Origin: Guyanagaster necrorhizus
Taxonomy: Eukaryota; Basidiomycota; Agaricomycetes; Agaricales; Physalacriaceae
Assembly: GCF_019112545.1 (NCBI RefSeq)
Contig: NW_025064985.1
Location: 1 to 13,574, forward strand
DNA: 13,574 nt
Direction of reading: 5' to 3'
Part shown: piece by piece, positions 1 to 9,429 of the stretch
How positions within the stretch are numbered: position 1 is the stretch's first letter
How the letters are laid out: the number at the start of each line of letters is the position of its first letter
Made by a program: the position numbers and the translations under genes
The notes under the pieces: model-generated
What the model saw: the letters and a program-made list of their open reading frames with translations, nothing else
Databases searched by the model: none
Told to the model about the DNA's origin: nothing

Positions 1-65
1 CACAGGATTCAAACCTATGTGATCCAGAGACACAAACACAATAAAACTCTGTTTGACAGACCAAA

Positions 66-83
66 GGGTTTGAACCTCTGCCA
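66..83 (-). other. Primer-binding-like site next to the left LTR
   Basis: The minus strand reads TGGCAGAGGTTCAAACCC two bases after the LTR end. A TGG start just inside the 5' LTR is the usual form of the site where a tRNA 3' end primes reverse transcription. The identical site follows the right LTR. The distance from TGG to the T-loop-like bases is shorter than in a real tRNA 3' end, so pairing beyond the first 8-9 bases is doubtful. Confidence 0.4.
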
Positions 84-85
84 TC

Positions 86-1311
86 TGTAGTGCTGTGCAT
101 CACAAATACCTCAAAAACTCAAAATAATGCCCTTCAGACACTGCTCTCTTATTCTCAGGTTAGAGCACAATCCAAAACCTCTTATCAAACTGAGTTTAAG
201 TCCTTTGTGAGCTTTGATGCCTCACTTAGTTCTCACAGCTCTCTCAAGGATATTCAATAATAAGTTTATTCTCTTGCCTGAAGTTACAAACACAAACCCA
301 GAGCTAGAGTGCAAGGCTTTCTGTGCCCAATACACTACAACTGTGGAAGTCAGAAACTTGATCTCTACTCATACAATACCATATTTAAATACTCTACTAG
401 AATACTTACTAATACAATCCTACTATAGTATCTTCAAAGTGTGGGACTCCATGCCAGATCCCATGGGTATTATTTGTGCACATATCACAGTTGCCACACT
501 TATTCTCTTCCAGGCCAGGACTGCACAATGTTTCCTCACTAGCTGACCTTAGCTAGCTGGTCTAGCCCAGTCTGCTTGCTTTCTTCTTGTCTCAGTGCCA
601 TATCTCTGACAGCAGTAAACTGTTTTGGACCCCTGGAGTTATCTCCCATGTCTGGAGTCAGCCACAATAGTTATGTTCTCTTCTCCAGTGTCTCAACATT
701 TCCTCTGACTTATAAATTGCACCACTTCTGGCCTGACATGCATTAATTAACTTACTCAATATGATAAGTGTCATACCATGGTATAATGCAGAGTCCCTCA
801 CTATGTTAAGTGCACTAAGGCATAGTAAGTATGCATGCAAGTCTCTGAGCAGTACACATGCTATCCATCTCTGAGGGTAGTATTCCTCTATCTATTTCTT
901 TGTTGCCATCATGTCATTTCTCTGTTCAGCACTCTGTTATTCAGATACCTTTCTTTGGGTCTCAGTTCTCTGTTCTAAAGCATGTTCCATCAGTGCATCA
1001 TTAATCAATGTGATCGGGATTGCTGATCATATTTTGATTGTAGTCTTTTTATTTTTAGCATGTCCTCTTGTAATAGTATTGGTGCATTTAGGGCCAAGTG
1101 CTGGGACCTTACATGCAGCCTAACCCCTCTGGTATTAGTCTGTTACTAGACTATGCACTCTGCTTATTGTTACTTCAGTTTAGCATTATGATAGCTAGAT
1201 TTCTGTGCACTCTAGTCCTATTTTCTGTTACATGCTTACTGGACTGGAATGCAGTCCATGTATTTGCAATTTTCGCAATTTTACATGCCTGAATATGGAG
1301 AGGGTATGTCA
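86..1311 (-). repeat. Long terminal repeat, left copy
   Basis: On the minus strand this runs from TGACAT (1311-1306) to CTACA (90-86), about 1.23 kb, with TG...CA ends. The match to the right copy begins exactly at TGACAT; further upstream the two sequences are unrelated, which is why this border was chosen. An alternative start is TGTAAAATT at 1285, which would give a TGTA...TACA inverted pair of ends. A TATA-like AT stretch lies at 380-391 and an AATAAA signal (minus strand) at 270-265, in the order expected for U3, R and U5. Open frames inside it, such as 214-546 on plus, read against the LTR and have no protein character. Confidence 0.8.
1240..1258. other. Hairpin near the LTR start
   Basis: TGGACTG and CAGTCCA form a perfect 7-base stem around a GAATG loop. 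The right copy keeps the hairpin at 8175-8193 with one G-T pair. It lies about 55 bases inside the LTR start, in presumed U3. A role is not known. Confidence 0.5.
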
Positions 1312-1550
1312 TATCACCCTCACTAAGATCTGGACCTTTTATGGTCCCTTCAGTAGGTACCCATGTCAGTATTTCAATATTATAGTGCTAATTCATTATA
1401 TTCTGTTGAGGACACCATCAATCAACAACAGGACATCCTCTGGTCCACACAGGACTGAATCCTGAGCTTTCTTGACACTGGGACATCAAACTGAGTTGCC
1501 CACATGTGTACTCACTTGCCTCGCTATGATGACTTTTGTGCCTTCTCTTG
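1312..1550 (-). other. Non-coding stretch between the pol tail and the LTR
   Basis: About 240 bases separate the last stop of the pol-frame tail from the LTR start. This is where the 3' untranslated part and polypurine tract of the pol-bearing element would be expected. Only a weak purine stretch (GTGAGGGTGA, just before the LTR) is seen. No other gene or repeat is recognised. Confidence 0.4.
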
Positions 1551-2078
1551 TTATCCTATCATGCATGCTACTCTTCTGTTTTCCCTTTTTATTTTGTTAT
1601 CTCTCCTCGTTCTTTCTCTATCACCAGCCAAAATTGCGAAATTTATCAGATCTTTATAGGTAATATATTTGTGGTAATACTCTAGGTATACCACTATATC
1701 TCCCACACTAAGAAAATCTGACTGTCCTCAGTCATAACTCAGCAAATCTCTTCCAGACCAAGGCTAGTGAGGCATCCCCTAGCAATACATGCACCAGACT
1801 CTCCAAGATCTACTATTCTTTGCACATTATTGTTTTTCCTAGCAGATTTTCATTTTAGAGGAAGCCTCCTGATTGCCTCTTATAGTGTTCAATAGCTCTG
1901 CTTTCTATTTGCGAGTTTATCCTAGCTCTCTTTGATAATTTGAGTCTTGTAGTTTTTCATAGTTTTTAGATCTCTGTACTTGTATTTAATGTCTCTTCAT
2001 CTCATAAATGCCATATCTCAAGGTGTATCTCTAGTCTTTGCTCACAATAATATGCTTATGGAAGGTCTTCATTGTGTG
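1551..2078 (-). pseudogene. C-terminal tail of the pol frame beyond integrase, decayed
   Basis: After a TAG at 2081-2079, the same reading frame as integrase still shows protein-like composition down to a TAA at 1553-1551, interrupted by further TAG, TAA and TGA codons. Recognisable patches are a basic, polar stretch near the start (KHIIVSKD, RYGIYEMKR) and a later patch beginning LSVGDIVVYL, followed by an Arg/Lys-rich end. I do not recognise a named domain. It may be the natural extension of the polyprotein after the integrase C-terminal domain, or a remnant of a downstream reading frame. The evidence is frame continuity and residue bias only. Confidence 0.4.
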
Positions 2079-3902
2079 CTAATCCTCATCTAAGTTAACC
2101 ACTTCTGAAACCTTTGAATTTGGTGATTCTTCAAATTCTTCAGTGAAGTTTGATGGCCATCTGTCTTTTGGTTCTGGTGACTCTAATATCTTTCATAATT
2201 CCTTTGAATCTTTGTGCAGCCAGTGCATGACCTTATCATCAATTTCTATAGAATTGTGTGCGAGATATGGGATCATGCAAAATGCTGCAATCTTTGAACT
2301 AATTAGCACACTATCTAGTTCTGTCAGGATGTAGTTTTCTGCACTTAAGCAGTCCAGTACAACTAAGAGACCTAGATACCTCAGTTTCATCTTTGTATTC
2401 AGTGTGCTCTCAATCTGTGTATTGTGCATTAAAACTAAGTTCTCTCATTTGAAGTTATAGAACTTAATTTTATTTGCATGCATCATTGCATACTTCAATG
2501 TATCTTGTTTCTTTTTCTCATCTATATTATTGCACATCTCTGCTACTTTATCTGCATATTTCTCTAATGCTATCATGCACAATCCATGGAGCTTCCAATT
2601 CTCTATAATTCTCTCTGGATACTCAACTAACCATATCACTTCTAGCACATCAAGTGGTAATATTAGATATGCACCAGTAACTGCAAAGAAGGGAAAGCAT
2701 CCTATCCATTTTCTAACAGTGATTCTGTCAGCCCACATCACTAGCATGAAGTAATAATGCCACTTTTTCTCATTTCCTCCACATGCTTTAAATAAGCTCT
2801 GCCACACATCTCAGTGTGGTCATTCTATTCTTCTATTGGCCTGTAAGTTGTATGGAGATATTCTTATCCACTTTATACCATATTTCTATTCCAAATATGC
2901 TACTGCAGCTTTGAATTGCTTGCTGTTATCCATTATTATCAAGAAAATACAGTCCCATTGGTATATGATATCTTCAAATAACCATTCTGTGATTGCTTGT
3001 GCAGTTTCACTCACTAAGGTTCATCCTTCCATCCAGCTAGTTAGCATGCAACACCTATGCACAATATATTTGTGATAGTTTGATGCTTCTGGCATGTGCA
3101 TTGTGTCTGTATATAATACCTGGAAGATTGATGGTGTAAAGGTCACTGTTGGGGGTGCCTTGATGATGGTCTTCTAGCACTCCTGGCATATGTTGCAAGT
3201 GCTAACAAACTATGAGATATCATGCTCCATCTCTGGCCACCAAAATCTCTCTTTAATCAATATTTTCATTGCATATATACCTCAGTGTCCAAGCTGATTA
3301 TGTGCAGCTTTCATTATATACATTCTCTTCTCTGAGTAGATGACTAGCTTATATTCTGACTCTATATCTCATCTATATAGCTTTCCTTTATCCACCATGA
3401 AATTCTTCACATATCTTATGAAGTTCTGATATTGATTATCATTAAATCCAGGTATCTGCATGATAGGGTTCTCATACCACTGAATTACCTGTGGTAATTG
3501 CTTATCTAGCATCTTTGCATACTCACTCCTTTGTGATTCATCATAACTTGCTATGTCACTGTACTCAGCAGCCTCAGAGAGCAGTAGTCCCATGTTATAC
3601 AGTATGGCATGTGTTTCACCATGCTCTAAGGCTTCCTGTATTACTTTATCTTCATGGAAGTCATATACTGCTCTGACAACTGTTACAAAGCCATACCAAG
3701 TGTCAATTCTCTCTTTAAATTCTGCAATGTCTTTTACCTCATCTTCAGTCTCATTGATGAATTCCCATGGTTCTTCCTCTAGTGGACTATATTCATCTTT
3801 TGGATTTGAGTATTCTTCATCTCCTGGCTGGAAACTGCACCTAGATAATCCATCTGGTGCATGTCTCTCATCTGGGATATGTACCAATGTGAAGTGGAAC
3901 AT
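2079..3902 (-). pseudogene. pol: Gypsy integrase region of pol (end of RNase H, zinc finger, DDE core, C-terminal domain), broken
   Basis: Integrase inserts the cDNA copy into the genome. The frame opens with the RNase H end HAPDGLSR and an acidic linker (3902 to about 3700). It continues with an HHCC zinc finger (AHNQLGH near 3320, FWWPEMEHD, then CNIC at 3197-3186) and the catalytic core: Asp in YTDTMHMP at 3107-3105, Asp in IIMDNSKQF at 2930-2928, and Glu in QANRRIE at 2825-2823. Counting codons, 58 residues separate the two Asp and 34 separate Asp and Glu, close to the usual D,D-35-E spacing. A C-terminal domain follows, with the patch RYLGLLVV near 2370 where RYLGPL-type sequence is usual. 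All parts share one frame with the RT, but TGA, TAG and TAA codons interrupt it, for example after the catalytic Glu and at 2447-2445. It cannot be translated whole. Confidence 0.95.
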
Positions 3903-5846
3903 CAGGATAGACTCTATCTATCTGTTTATTGCAGCATTAGGAACCTCATCAGGGTTTCTAAGCATTCCAGCAATGTATTTCACATCTGTCTCTACCATCA
4001 ATTTTCTCACTCCAAAGAGCCAATGTCGGCAAGCATGCAGGGCCCTGAATAGTCCATAGAGCTCCTGTTTTGGCTGTAAAAAGCATGCTTCCCACTTATT
4101 TAAAACAATAGAACCAAAGCATGCATATCTCCTTCACTTTAGGTTACCTGGATTGACTTGACAGATATGGAATCCAACTGCACAGTATGATGTGTCTACT
4201 CTCAAAATCACATCTGTGTCCAATTCATAATTAATTGGCATCAAAGATGGACTAGAGCATAATGCATCCTTCAATATCTGCATCAATTCCCTCTGCTCAT
4301 CTCCAAATTCAAATGGTACTTTTAAGTGAGTTAACCTTATCAAAGCATCTGCTTTCTTAGCATAATCTTTAATGAACATCCTGTGTACTCCCACTGTTCT
4401 CAGGAAGGAGCACACATCTCCCAAGTCTTCACATGGTTCCCATCATATTATCACTCTTATTCTGTCTGTTTCAGGTTTTCTGCCTTTATAGGTGCAACAG
4501 TGTCTCACAACCATGATTTCTGATGTGCAAAGGACAGCTTTATGACCAGAGAAAGTTTCTTCAGCATATTTCATGTGCTGTACAACATGGTTCATATTCT
4601 GGAAGTGCTCCCACACAAATCTGCAAATACCTCAGTTTTTCTTGATGGTTTCATATCCTCCACCTTTAATTTCATAGCATGTTTTCAGGTCTTATACCAG
4701 AACATCATCTACATATGGTATAGTGATATGGGGTACTTCATCCTTCAGTATATATGTCACATCATCATAAAATATTGATACAGAGTTTGTCCATCCCATG
4801 GGCAATGTCATGAGTCTTAGTGCACCAAATGGTGTTTGGAATGTGGTAAGATCTCTAGATCCCTCATCTAAGGTTCTCTCATCATATCCTACATAGAGAT
4901 CCAATGTGTCTCTACAGGAATATTCTGCAAAGTGCTCTGCTAGCTCATCTGTCACTGGAGGCACTCCTGAGTGCTTGATCATGACCACATTCAAGGGCTT
5001 CAGACTATAGACTAGCCTCAGGCTCTTTCCATCTTTCTTAACCACATAGAACCAATGCAAGCGATAAGAGGAGTTTGATAGCTCATACACTTCTGCATCA
5101 ATTTTGGTTTTTATTATCTTACATATCTGATCAAATATTCCTGGTGGAATTGGTATGTTTTTCTGTATCCAAGGAGTATGCTCTACAGCTGAGATGGTTA
5201 CAGAAGAAAAATACTTCTCCTTAAAATGGTCTTGCTCAGTATCATCCCAGGCAAATCCCTCATTCTGCAGGCACATAAACTCATGCATAAGCTTGTGCTC
5301 CTCTGGCCACAGAAAGTCTTCTGAGTGGACTCTGTCAATTATCTCTTTGCACTCTTGGATGTACCTTCCTGTTAGCATATATTCTAGTGGATGAGTACTC
5401 AATTGAGACATGCTTGCCAAAGGGTCTCCTCTAATTTTACACAGAATACAGAACTCTGATGGTAATCCTCCTGTAATAGGTCATATCTTTTGTGCTACTG
5501 GCTTATATTTCTTCATCACAAAGATATCTTTTACCGATCCTACTGCTGGTGAAAAATACTCCATGCTGACTTTATCAAAAAGTTTAATTTCTGTGCATCA
5601 CCCTGAGCTCACTTTGCATCATACCTCACTTACATTCTATGCGATGTCCCTCACACATGTCTCTGCACCTCTGTCCTGTCTTTTTATGTCTTTTATTTCT
5701 TTAAGTGCTCCAAAATATGAGGATAAAATCCCATATGCTCTTGTATCCTCATCATGCACCATTGAGCTCACTACAGCATATACTGCCTGTAATTCTTCTT
5801 TCTCAAATACATGTGATCCTGTGGGTTTTGCATAGGTGCTGATCAT
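3903..5846 (-). pseudogene. pol: Gypsy reverse transcriptase and RNase H region of pol, broken
   Basis: This region copies element RNA into DNA and degrades the RNA strand. The longest open piece is 5420-4692 (242 codons). It has VVKKDGKSLRLVYSLKPLN, then LDLYVGYDER (catalytic motif A), TPFGALRLMTLPMGWTN (motif B) and the catalytic YVDD at 4715-4704. The connection domain follows (GDVCSFLRTVGVHRMFIKDYAKKADALIRL is split here as GDVCSFLRTVGVHR and MFIKDYAKKADALIRL). RNase H comes next, with Asp in ILRVDTSY near 4205, Glu in QELYGLFRAL near 4060 and Asp in VETDVKYIAGML near 3990. The KKYKPVAQK patch (near 5510) upstream of RT is also in frame. All pieces share one frame with integrase, but internal stops at several points, including just after YVDD, break it. 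One unusual residue is Ser where Ty3-type RTs usually have Asp-Tyr-Arg (LVYSLKPLN). Confidence 0.97.
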
Positions 5847-5913
5847 CAGATCACCATCCTGATTAGGTTCTATTATTAGTGCTAAATCTCTTGATCATTA
5901 ATCAAATCATTGA

Positions 5914-7200
5914 TCATTGAAAACCCTCACTTACTTCACACATCAAAAACTTCTTTTGTCCTCTAGGGAATGTTGGTACCATTGCACACTGTGCAGAGTT
6001 AGGATTCTTTATCTTAATAGTCTGTCCTCCATCTGCTGTGTTATATACCATACTTGTTGTTAATGCATCAAAGGGTCTACCAAGTAACATATTATAGGCA
6101 GAATCCTTAATGATGTGTACCTGTAGATATACTATAATATCACTAAACAAGAATAGGATATTCTTTGCCATCCTGAGAGACTTCTCTACTTGCTTATTCA
6201 CAGATTGCATATTTATCACTTTGTCTGGATCATATATCAATCCCAGACTCTCAGCTACTTGGCTAGACATCAACACAATTTGTGAACCTGTATCATACAA
6301 GCTTTCAAACTGCTCTACACTATTTATAAAAGGGAAGACAGAGCATAAAGCCTGTGAGTCTTTAGCTATATAGACCTGCTTTGAGACTTCTCCTTTCTCT
6401 GTGACATCATTCAGATATTGCTCAAAAGGGTCTTGCTAGACCACTGCACCTTCTGGAACTCCATTGCTGGCTTCAGTGGTCACCACAAAGTTTTCTTCAA
6501 ATGAGACCTCTGATAAGTATACAGTATCCTTTAGTAATCCAGTTCTCTTATCATCAGTCATTTCTGCAAAAGGAAGGGCCTTGGTGACTTCATCTTCACT
6601 CTCTGACTCTGATTCTTTCTCTATGACTAGCTCAAACTGTTGCTTGCCATTTTTCTTAGATTTATCTAGAGATACTTGTTTCATAGTCAACTCTTGTTTG
6701 ATCATGCTGCTAATCTTTGACAGAGCAAGCAATTCTCTAACTGTCATGGCTATGGGGGACTTTATGAGTCACTCCAATACCTCAGATGAGTTTATGTGCT
6801 CTTCTACTGGTGCTTTCAACCAGTAAGCAGCCGATTTCTCCTCAGCCACATAGGGCATAAACCCTGTCTTCTTGGGCCATTTTCTTGATGGATCTGTCTT
6901 TCTATCCACATTGGTAACATCTGGAATATTGAGATATGGCATCTCTGGTTCTGGAGTTAGACTGCATGCAGTCGGTATGATCTTAGGTGTGGGAAGTATA
7001 TTTTCATACTCTACACCATCACACTCCTCTACAGCAACACAGCTGTCTTGATTCTGTCTACAGTCAAAAGAACAGCTGAGCTCATATCAAAACCTATGGA
7101 CTAGCAGAGGAAGCTGAGTCCTGGGAGCCCAACCTCTGTCAGATGAAGCAATAGGGAGCAGAAAGGGAAAGGAACCAGTACAAAATGATTCAGAAGCCAT
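5914..7200 (-). pseudogene. pol: Gypsy pre-protease and aspartic protease region of pol, broken
   Basis: A single frame runs 429 codons from an ATG at 7200-7198 to a TGA at 5916-5914, with three internal stops: TGA at 7089-7087, TGA at 6771-6769 and TAG at 6438-6436. The N-terminal part begins MASESFC and includes DRGWAPRTQLP; it has no named domain. Then come a Pro- and acid-rich linker (residues about 45-140), a TVRELLALS patch (about 152-160), a Ser/Glu/Asp-rich stretch (ESESESEDE) and the protease. The protease has the active-site motif YDTGS near 6296, MSSQVAESLGL, and the second half LLGRPFDAL that forms the flap and substrate pocket in retropepsins. The protease cuts the gag-pol polyprotein. 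The frame then changes before RT (near 5900), which looks like an indel. Confidence 0.92.
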
Positions 7201-7309
7201 CTGGCTAGGATTCACCATCTAAAATGGTGTTATAGTCTAAAAGAACATAGCACCTCAGAGGAGCTCAGTAGCAGATGACAATTTCCTTCATTTCTTCCTC
7301 AGATCCCTG
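7201..7309. other. Junction between minus-strand pol and plus-strand gag fragment
   Basis: About 110 bases separate the ATG of the leftward pol frame from the first recognisable codons of the rightward gag. No repeat, hairpin or target-site duplication is evident. The orientation change must occur here. Confidence 0.5.
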
Positions 7310-8121
7310 CATGAATGGAATTGACCCCTATTCTCTGAATAGCCCAATCCAATGGGTGTCTTACCTGAAAATGCAGCTGTCCTTTAATGTCAGCCCAATC
7401 TGCTTCAGAAACCCCACTCCTTCAAGGGTGTATCAGATGATATTGACTGATTTCTAGTTGACTGTGAACAATACTTCAAGGTTTATATCAAATATCTCAG
7501 TACCAATATAAACAAAGTTGTCTTCACCACCTCTTATCTCAAAGAGAAGGTGAAGACCTGATAGATCCTAATTTCCCTGAACTTCTGATCATTGATTTGG
7601 GAGCACTATCAGTATTCCTCATAGCCAGTATTCAAACAAATATTGTATGATAAATTCATTGATCTGACAATGCAAGAAATGCACAAATAGAAGATCAAGG
7701 AATATAAGATGAGTGATAAAGTGGCTATAGACTATTTTGATGAGCTGGAATGACTTGCTAAGCTTGCCAGAATTCAGGATGACATAGCAAATGATAGGCA
7801 GATGGTCGAAGCCCTCAAGAGAGATGTTCCCTCCTCATACATTATGATGATCTCAGCTATCAGCATCAAAGCTTTGATGCTGGTCAGCTATGACAAATGA
7901 AAGGAACAGATCATTGAGATGTACAAGGAGTGACAAAGGCAGAAAGTGGAATCATTGATGCTACAAGACTACACCAAGAAGCCAACCCTGCCAACCTTGA
8001 GCAAGTCAGAGACAGCTGCCAGGAAATCATCAGGACTCTCAATGGCCCTCACCTATAGAAGCCAGAAGACTGGAACAGGAATAACATATACAGGAGCCAG
8101 AAAGCTGATGGACATAGACTG
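7310..8121 (+). pseudogene. gag: Gag fragment of a second gypsy lineage, cut at its C-terminus by the LTR
   Basis: Gag proteins coat element RNA in virus-like particles. One plus frame (starting near 7310) reads HSFKGVSDDID, a TGA, FLVDCEQYFKVY and VVFTTSYLKEK. This is the classic start of the fungal Retrotrans_gag core (xFxG, DxxxFLxDCxxYF, ALSYL). Further on it shows KMSDKVAIDYFDELE, LAKLARIQDD, ALKRDVPSSYI and SYDKxKEQIIEMYKE, then a Lys/Thr/Pro/Ser-rich tail ending at LMDID. In such proteins a PMDID-like motif usually precedes the CCHC zinc knuckle. Here the LTR begins a few bases after that motif, so the knuckle is lost. At least eight internal stops are present, mostly TGA. A parallel open frame at 7275-7457 is a shadow. 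The sequence differs in kind from the gag at 10197-11716. Confidence 0.8.
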
Positions 8122-9039
8122 TGACATGCTCTCTCCATGTTCAGGCATGTAAAATTGTGAAAATTATAAATATATGGACTGCATTTTAGTCCAGTAAGCA
8201 TGTAACAGAAAATAGGACTAGAGCACACAGAAACCTAGCTATCATAATGCTAAACTGAAGTAACAATAAGCAGAGTGCATGGCCTAGTAACAGACCAATA
8301 CCAGAGGGGTTAGGCTGCATGTGAGGTCCTAGCACTTGGCCCTAAATGCACCAATACTATTACAAGAGGACATACTAAAAATAAAAAGACTATGATTGAA
8401 ATATGATCAGCAATCCTGATCACATTGATCAATGATGCACTGATAGAACATGCTTTAGAACAGAGAACTGAGACCCAAAGAAAGGTATCTGAATAACAGA
8501 GTGCTGAACAGAGAAATGACATGATGGCAACAAAGAAATAGATAGAGGAATACTACCTTCAGAGATGGATAGCATGTGTACTGCTCAGACTTGCACATAT
8601 ACTTACCATGCCTTAGCACACTTAACATAGTGAGAGACTCTGCATCATACTGTGATATGATATATACCATATTGGATAGATTAATTAATGCATGTCAGGC
8701 CAGAAGTGGTGCAATTTATGAGCCAGAGGAAATGTTGAGACACTAGAGAAGAGAACATAACTATTGAGGCTGACTCCAAATATAGGAGATAACTCCAGAG
8801 GTCCAGAACAGTTTACTGCTGTTAGAGATGTGGCACTGAGGCAAGAAGAAAGCAAGCAGACTGGGCTAGGCCAGCTAGCCAAGGCCAGCTAGCAAAGAAA
8901 CATTGTGCAGTCCTAGCCTAGAAGAGAATAAGTGTGACAACTGTGATATGCACATGAATAATACCCATGGGATCTAGCATGGAGTCTCACACTTTGAAGA
9001 TACTATAATAGGATTGTATTAGTAAGTATCCTAGTAGAG

Positions 9040-9051
9040 TATTTAAATATA
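9040..9051 (+). promoter_or_regulatory. Candidate TATA box in the LTR
   Basis: TATTTAAATATA lies in the LTR, 110 bases before an AATAAA and about 300 bases before the LTR end. It is conserved in the left copy (380-391, one base different). The position is consistent with a core promoter, but this is inferred from base composition only. Confidence 0.4.
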
Positions 9052-9160
9052 GTATTGTATGAGTAGAGATCAAGTTTCTGACTTCCACAGTTGTAATGTA
9101 TTGGGCACAGAAAGCCTTGCACTCTAGCTCTGGATTTGTGTTTGTAACTTCAGGCAAGAA

Positions 9161-9166
9161 AATAAA
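9161..9166 (+). promoter_or_regulatory. Candidate polyadenylation signal in the LTR
   Basis: AATAAA occurs downstream of the TATA-like stretch and is conserved in the left copy (270-265, minus strand). In an LTR this would place the RNA 3' end in the R region. Confidence 0.4.
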
Positions 9167-9347
9167 CTTATTATTGAATATCCTTGAGAGAGCTGTGAGA
9201 ACTAAGTGAGGCATCAAAGCTCACAAAGGACTTAAACCCAGTTTGATAAGAGGTTTTGGATTGTGCTCTAACCTGAGAATAAGAGAGCAGTGTCTGAAGG
9301 GCATTATTTTGAGTTTTTGAGGTATTTGTGATACACAGCACTACAGA

Positions 9348-9365
9348 TGGCAGAGGTTCAAACCC
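9348..9365 (+). other. Primer-binding-like site next to the right LTR
   Basis: TGGCAGAGGTTCAAACCC begins two bases after the LTR end CTACA and is identical to the site at 83-66 on the minus strand. It supports reading the right LTR as the 5' LTR of the gag-bearing element that follows. The tRNA is not identified. Confidence 0.45.
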
Positions 9366-9410
9366 TTTGGTCTGTCAAACAGAGTTTTATTGTGTTTGTG
9401 TCTCTGGATC

Positions 9411-9429
9411 ACATAGGTTTGAATCCTGT
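9411..9429 (+). other. tRNA T-arm-like hairpin
   Basis: CATAGG and CCTGTG pair around TTTGAAT, and the inner bases GGTTTGAATCC differ at one position from the RNA polymerase III B-box consensus GGTTCGANTCC. The following bases are GGTCCA. No matching acceptor strand or convincing anticodon arm is seen upstream, so this is not called as a tRNA gene. The hairpin is present in both LTR-flank copies (left copy 20-2). Confidence 0.3.

Larger units (their letters stand above)
1..1311 (-). mobile_element. 5' end of a gypsy-type LTR retrotransposon (LTR, primer site, leader) running off the left edge
   Basis: The whole segment is repeated in reverse complement at 8122-9430. Reading the minus strand, a long terminal repeat (1311 to 86) is followed by a primer-binding-like site (83-66) and the first bases of a leader. 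The last 65 bases (65 to 1) match 9366-9430 almost perfectly, so the homology does not stop at the LTR border. The element body would lie beyond the left edge. The two copies differ by only about 1-2% in the first 360 bases, nearly all transitions, with more differences further in. The same LTR is also preceded on its strand by a gypsy pol, so it could be a shared LTR between two tandem elements. Confidence 0.75.
1312..7200 (-). mobile_element. Ty3/gypsy retrotransposon internal region (protease-RT-RNase H-integrase), minus strand
   Basis: The domain order protease, RT, RNase H, integrase is diagnostic of Ty3/gypsy (copia elements place integrase before RT). The style of motifs (LPMGWTN with DDVTYIL; HAPDGLSR after RNase H) is what I associate with Agaricomycete elements. 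No gag is present on this strand upstream of 7200. The left LTR lies in the same orientation downstream of the pol, where a 3' LTR would be expected. At least one frame change and many stops make it non-autonomous. CpG is nearly absent: about seven occurrences by eye in 2079-7200. Confidence 0.93.
8122..9345 (+). repeat. Long terminal repeat, right copy (inverted relative to the left copy)
   Basis: TGACAT starts the repeat and CTACA ends it, about 1.22 kb, matching 1311-86 in reverse complement. A TATA-like TATTTAAATATA at 9040-9051, AATAAA at 9161-9166 and the end at 9345 are in the order promoter, polyadenylation signal, LTR end, so the LTR reads to the right. A tandem 11-base duplication GGCCAGCTAGC lies at 8869-8879 and 8883-8893 and is less complete in the left copy. 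Just before 8122 is the interrupted gag fragment. Confidence 0.82.

Noticed and set aside
214..1663. Open frames on the plus strand in 214-1663 (110, 70, 64, 86 and 63 codons)
   Set aside because: They lie in the LTR or in the stretch just beyond it, mostly antisense to the LTR's reading direction. The LTR ones recur in the other copy only because the DNA is repeated. Their composition is hydrophobic and Cys/Ser-rich with no domain.
3553..4059. Plus-strand open frame of 168 codons
   Set aside because: It is the antisense shadow of the RNase H and linker region, whose minus-strand frame has recognisable motifs. Its Ser-rich make-up mirrors acidic and Asp/Glu codons read backwards.
5410..5835. 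Plus-strand open frame of 141 codons
   Set aside because: It is antisense to the region joining protease and RT, where the minus-strand frame has family-like motifs.
7275..7457. Plus-strand open frame of 60 codons as a gene
   Set aside because: The neighbouring phase carries the gag core motifs (FKG, DID, FLVDCEQYF) continuously from about 7310, so this open frame is a shadow.
8310..9217. Minus-strand open frames at 8310-8522, 8455-8670, 8685-8882 and 8987-9217
   Set aside because: They are the right-copy equivalents of the LTR frames above and run against the direction set by the TATA-like, AATAAA and primer-site order.
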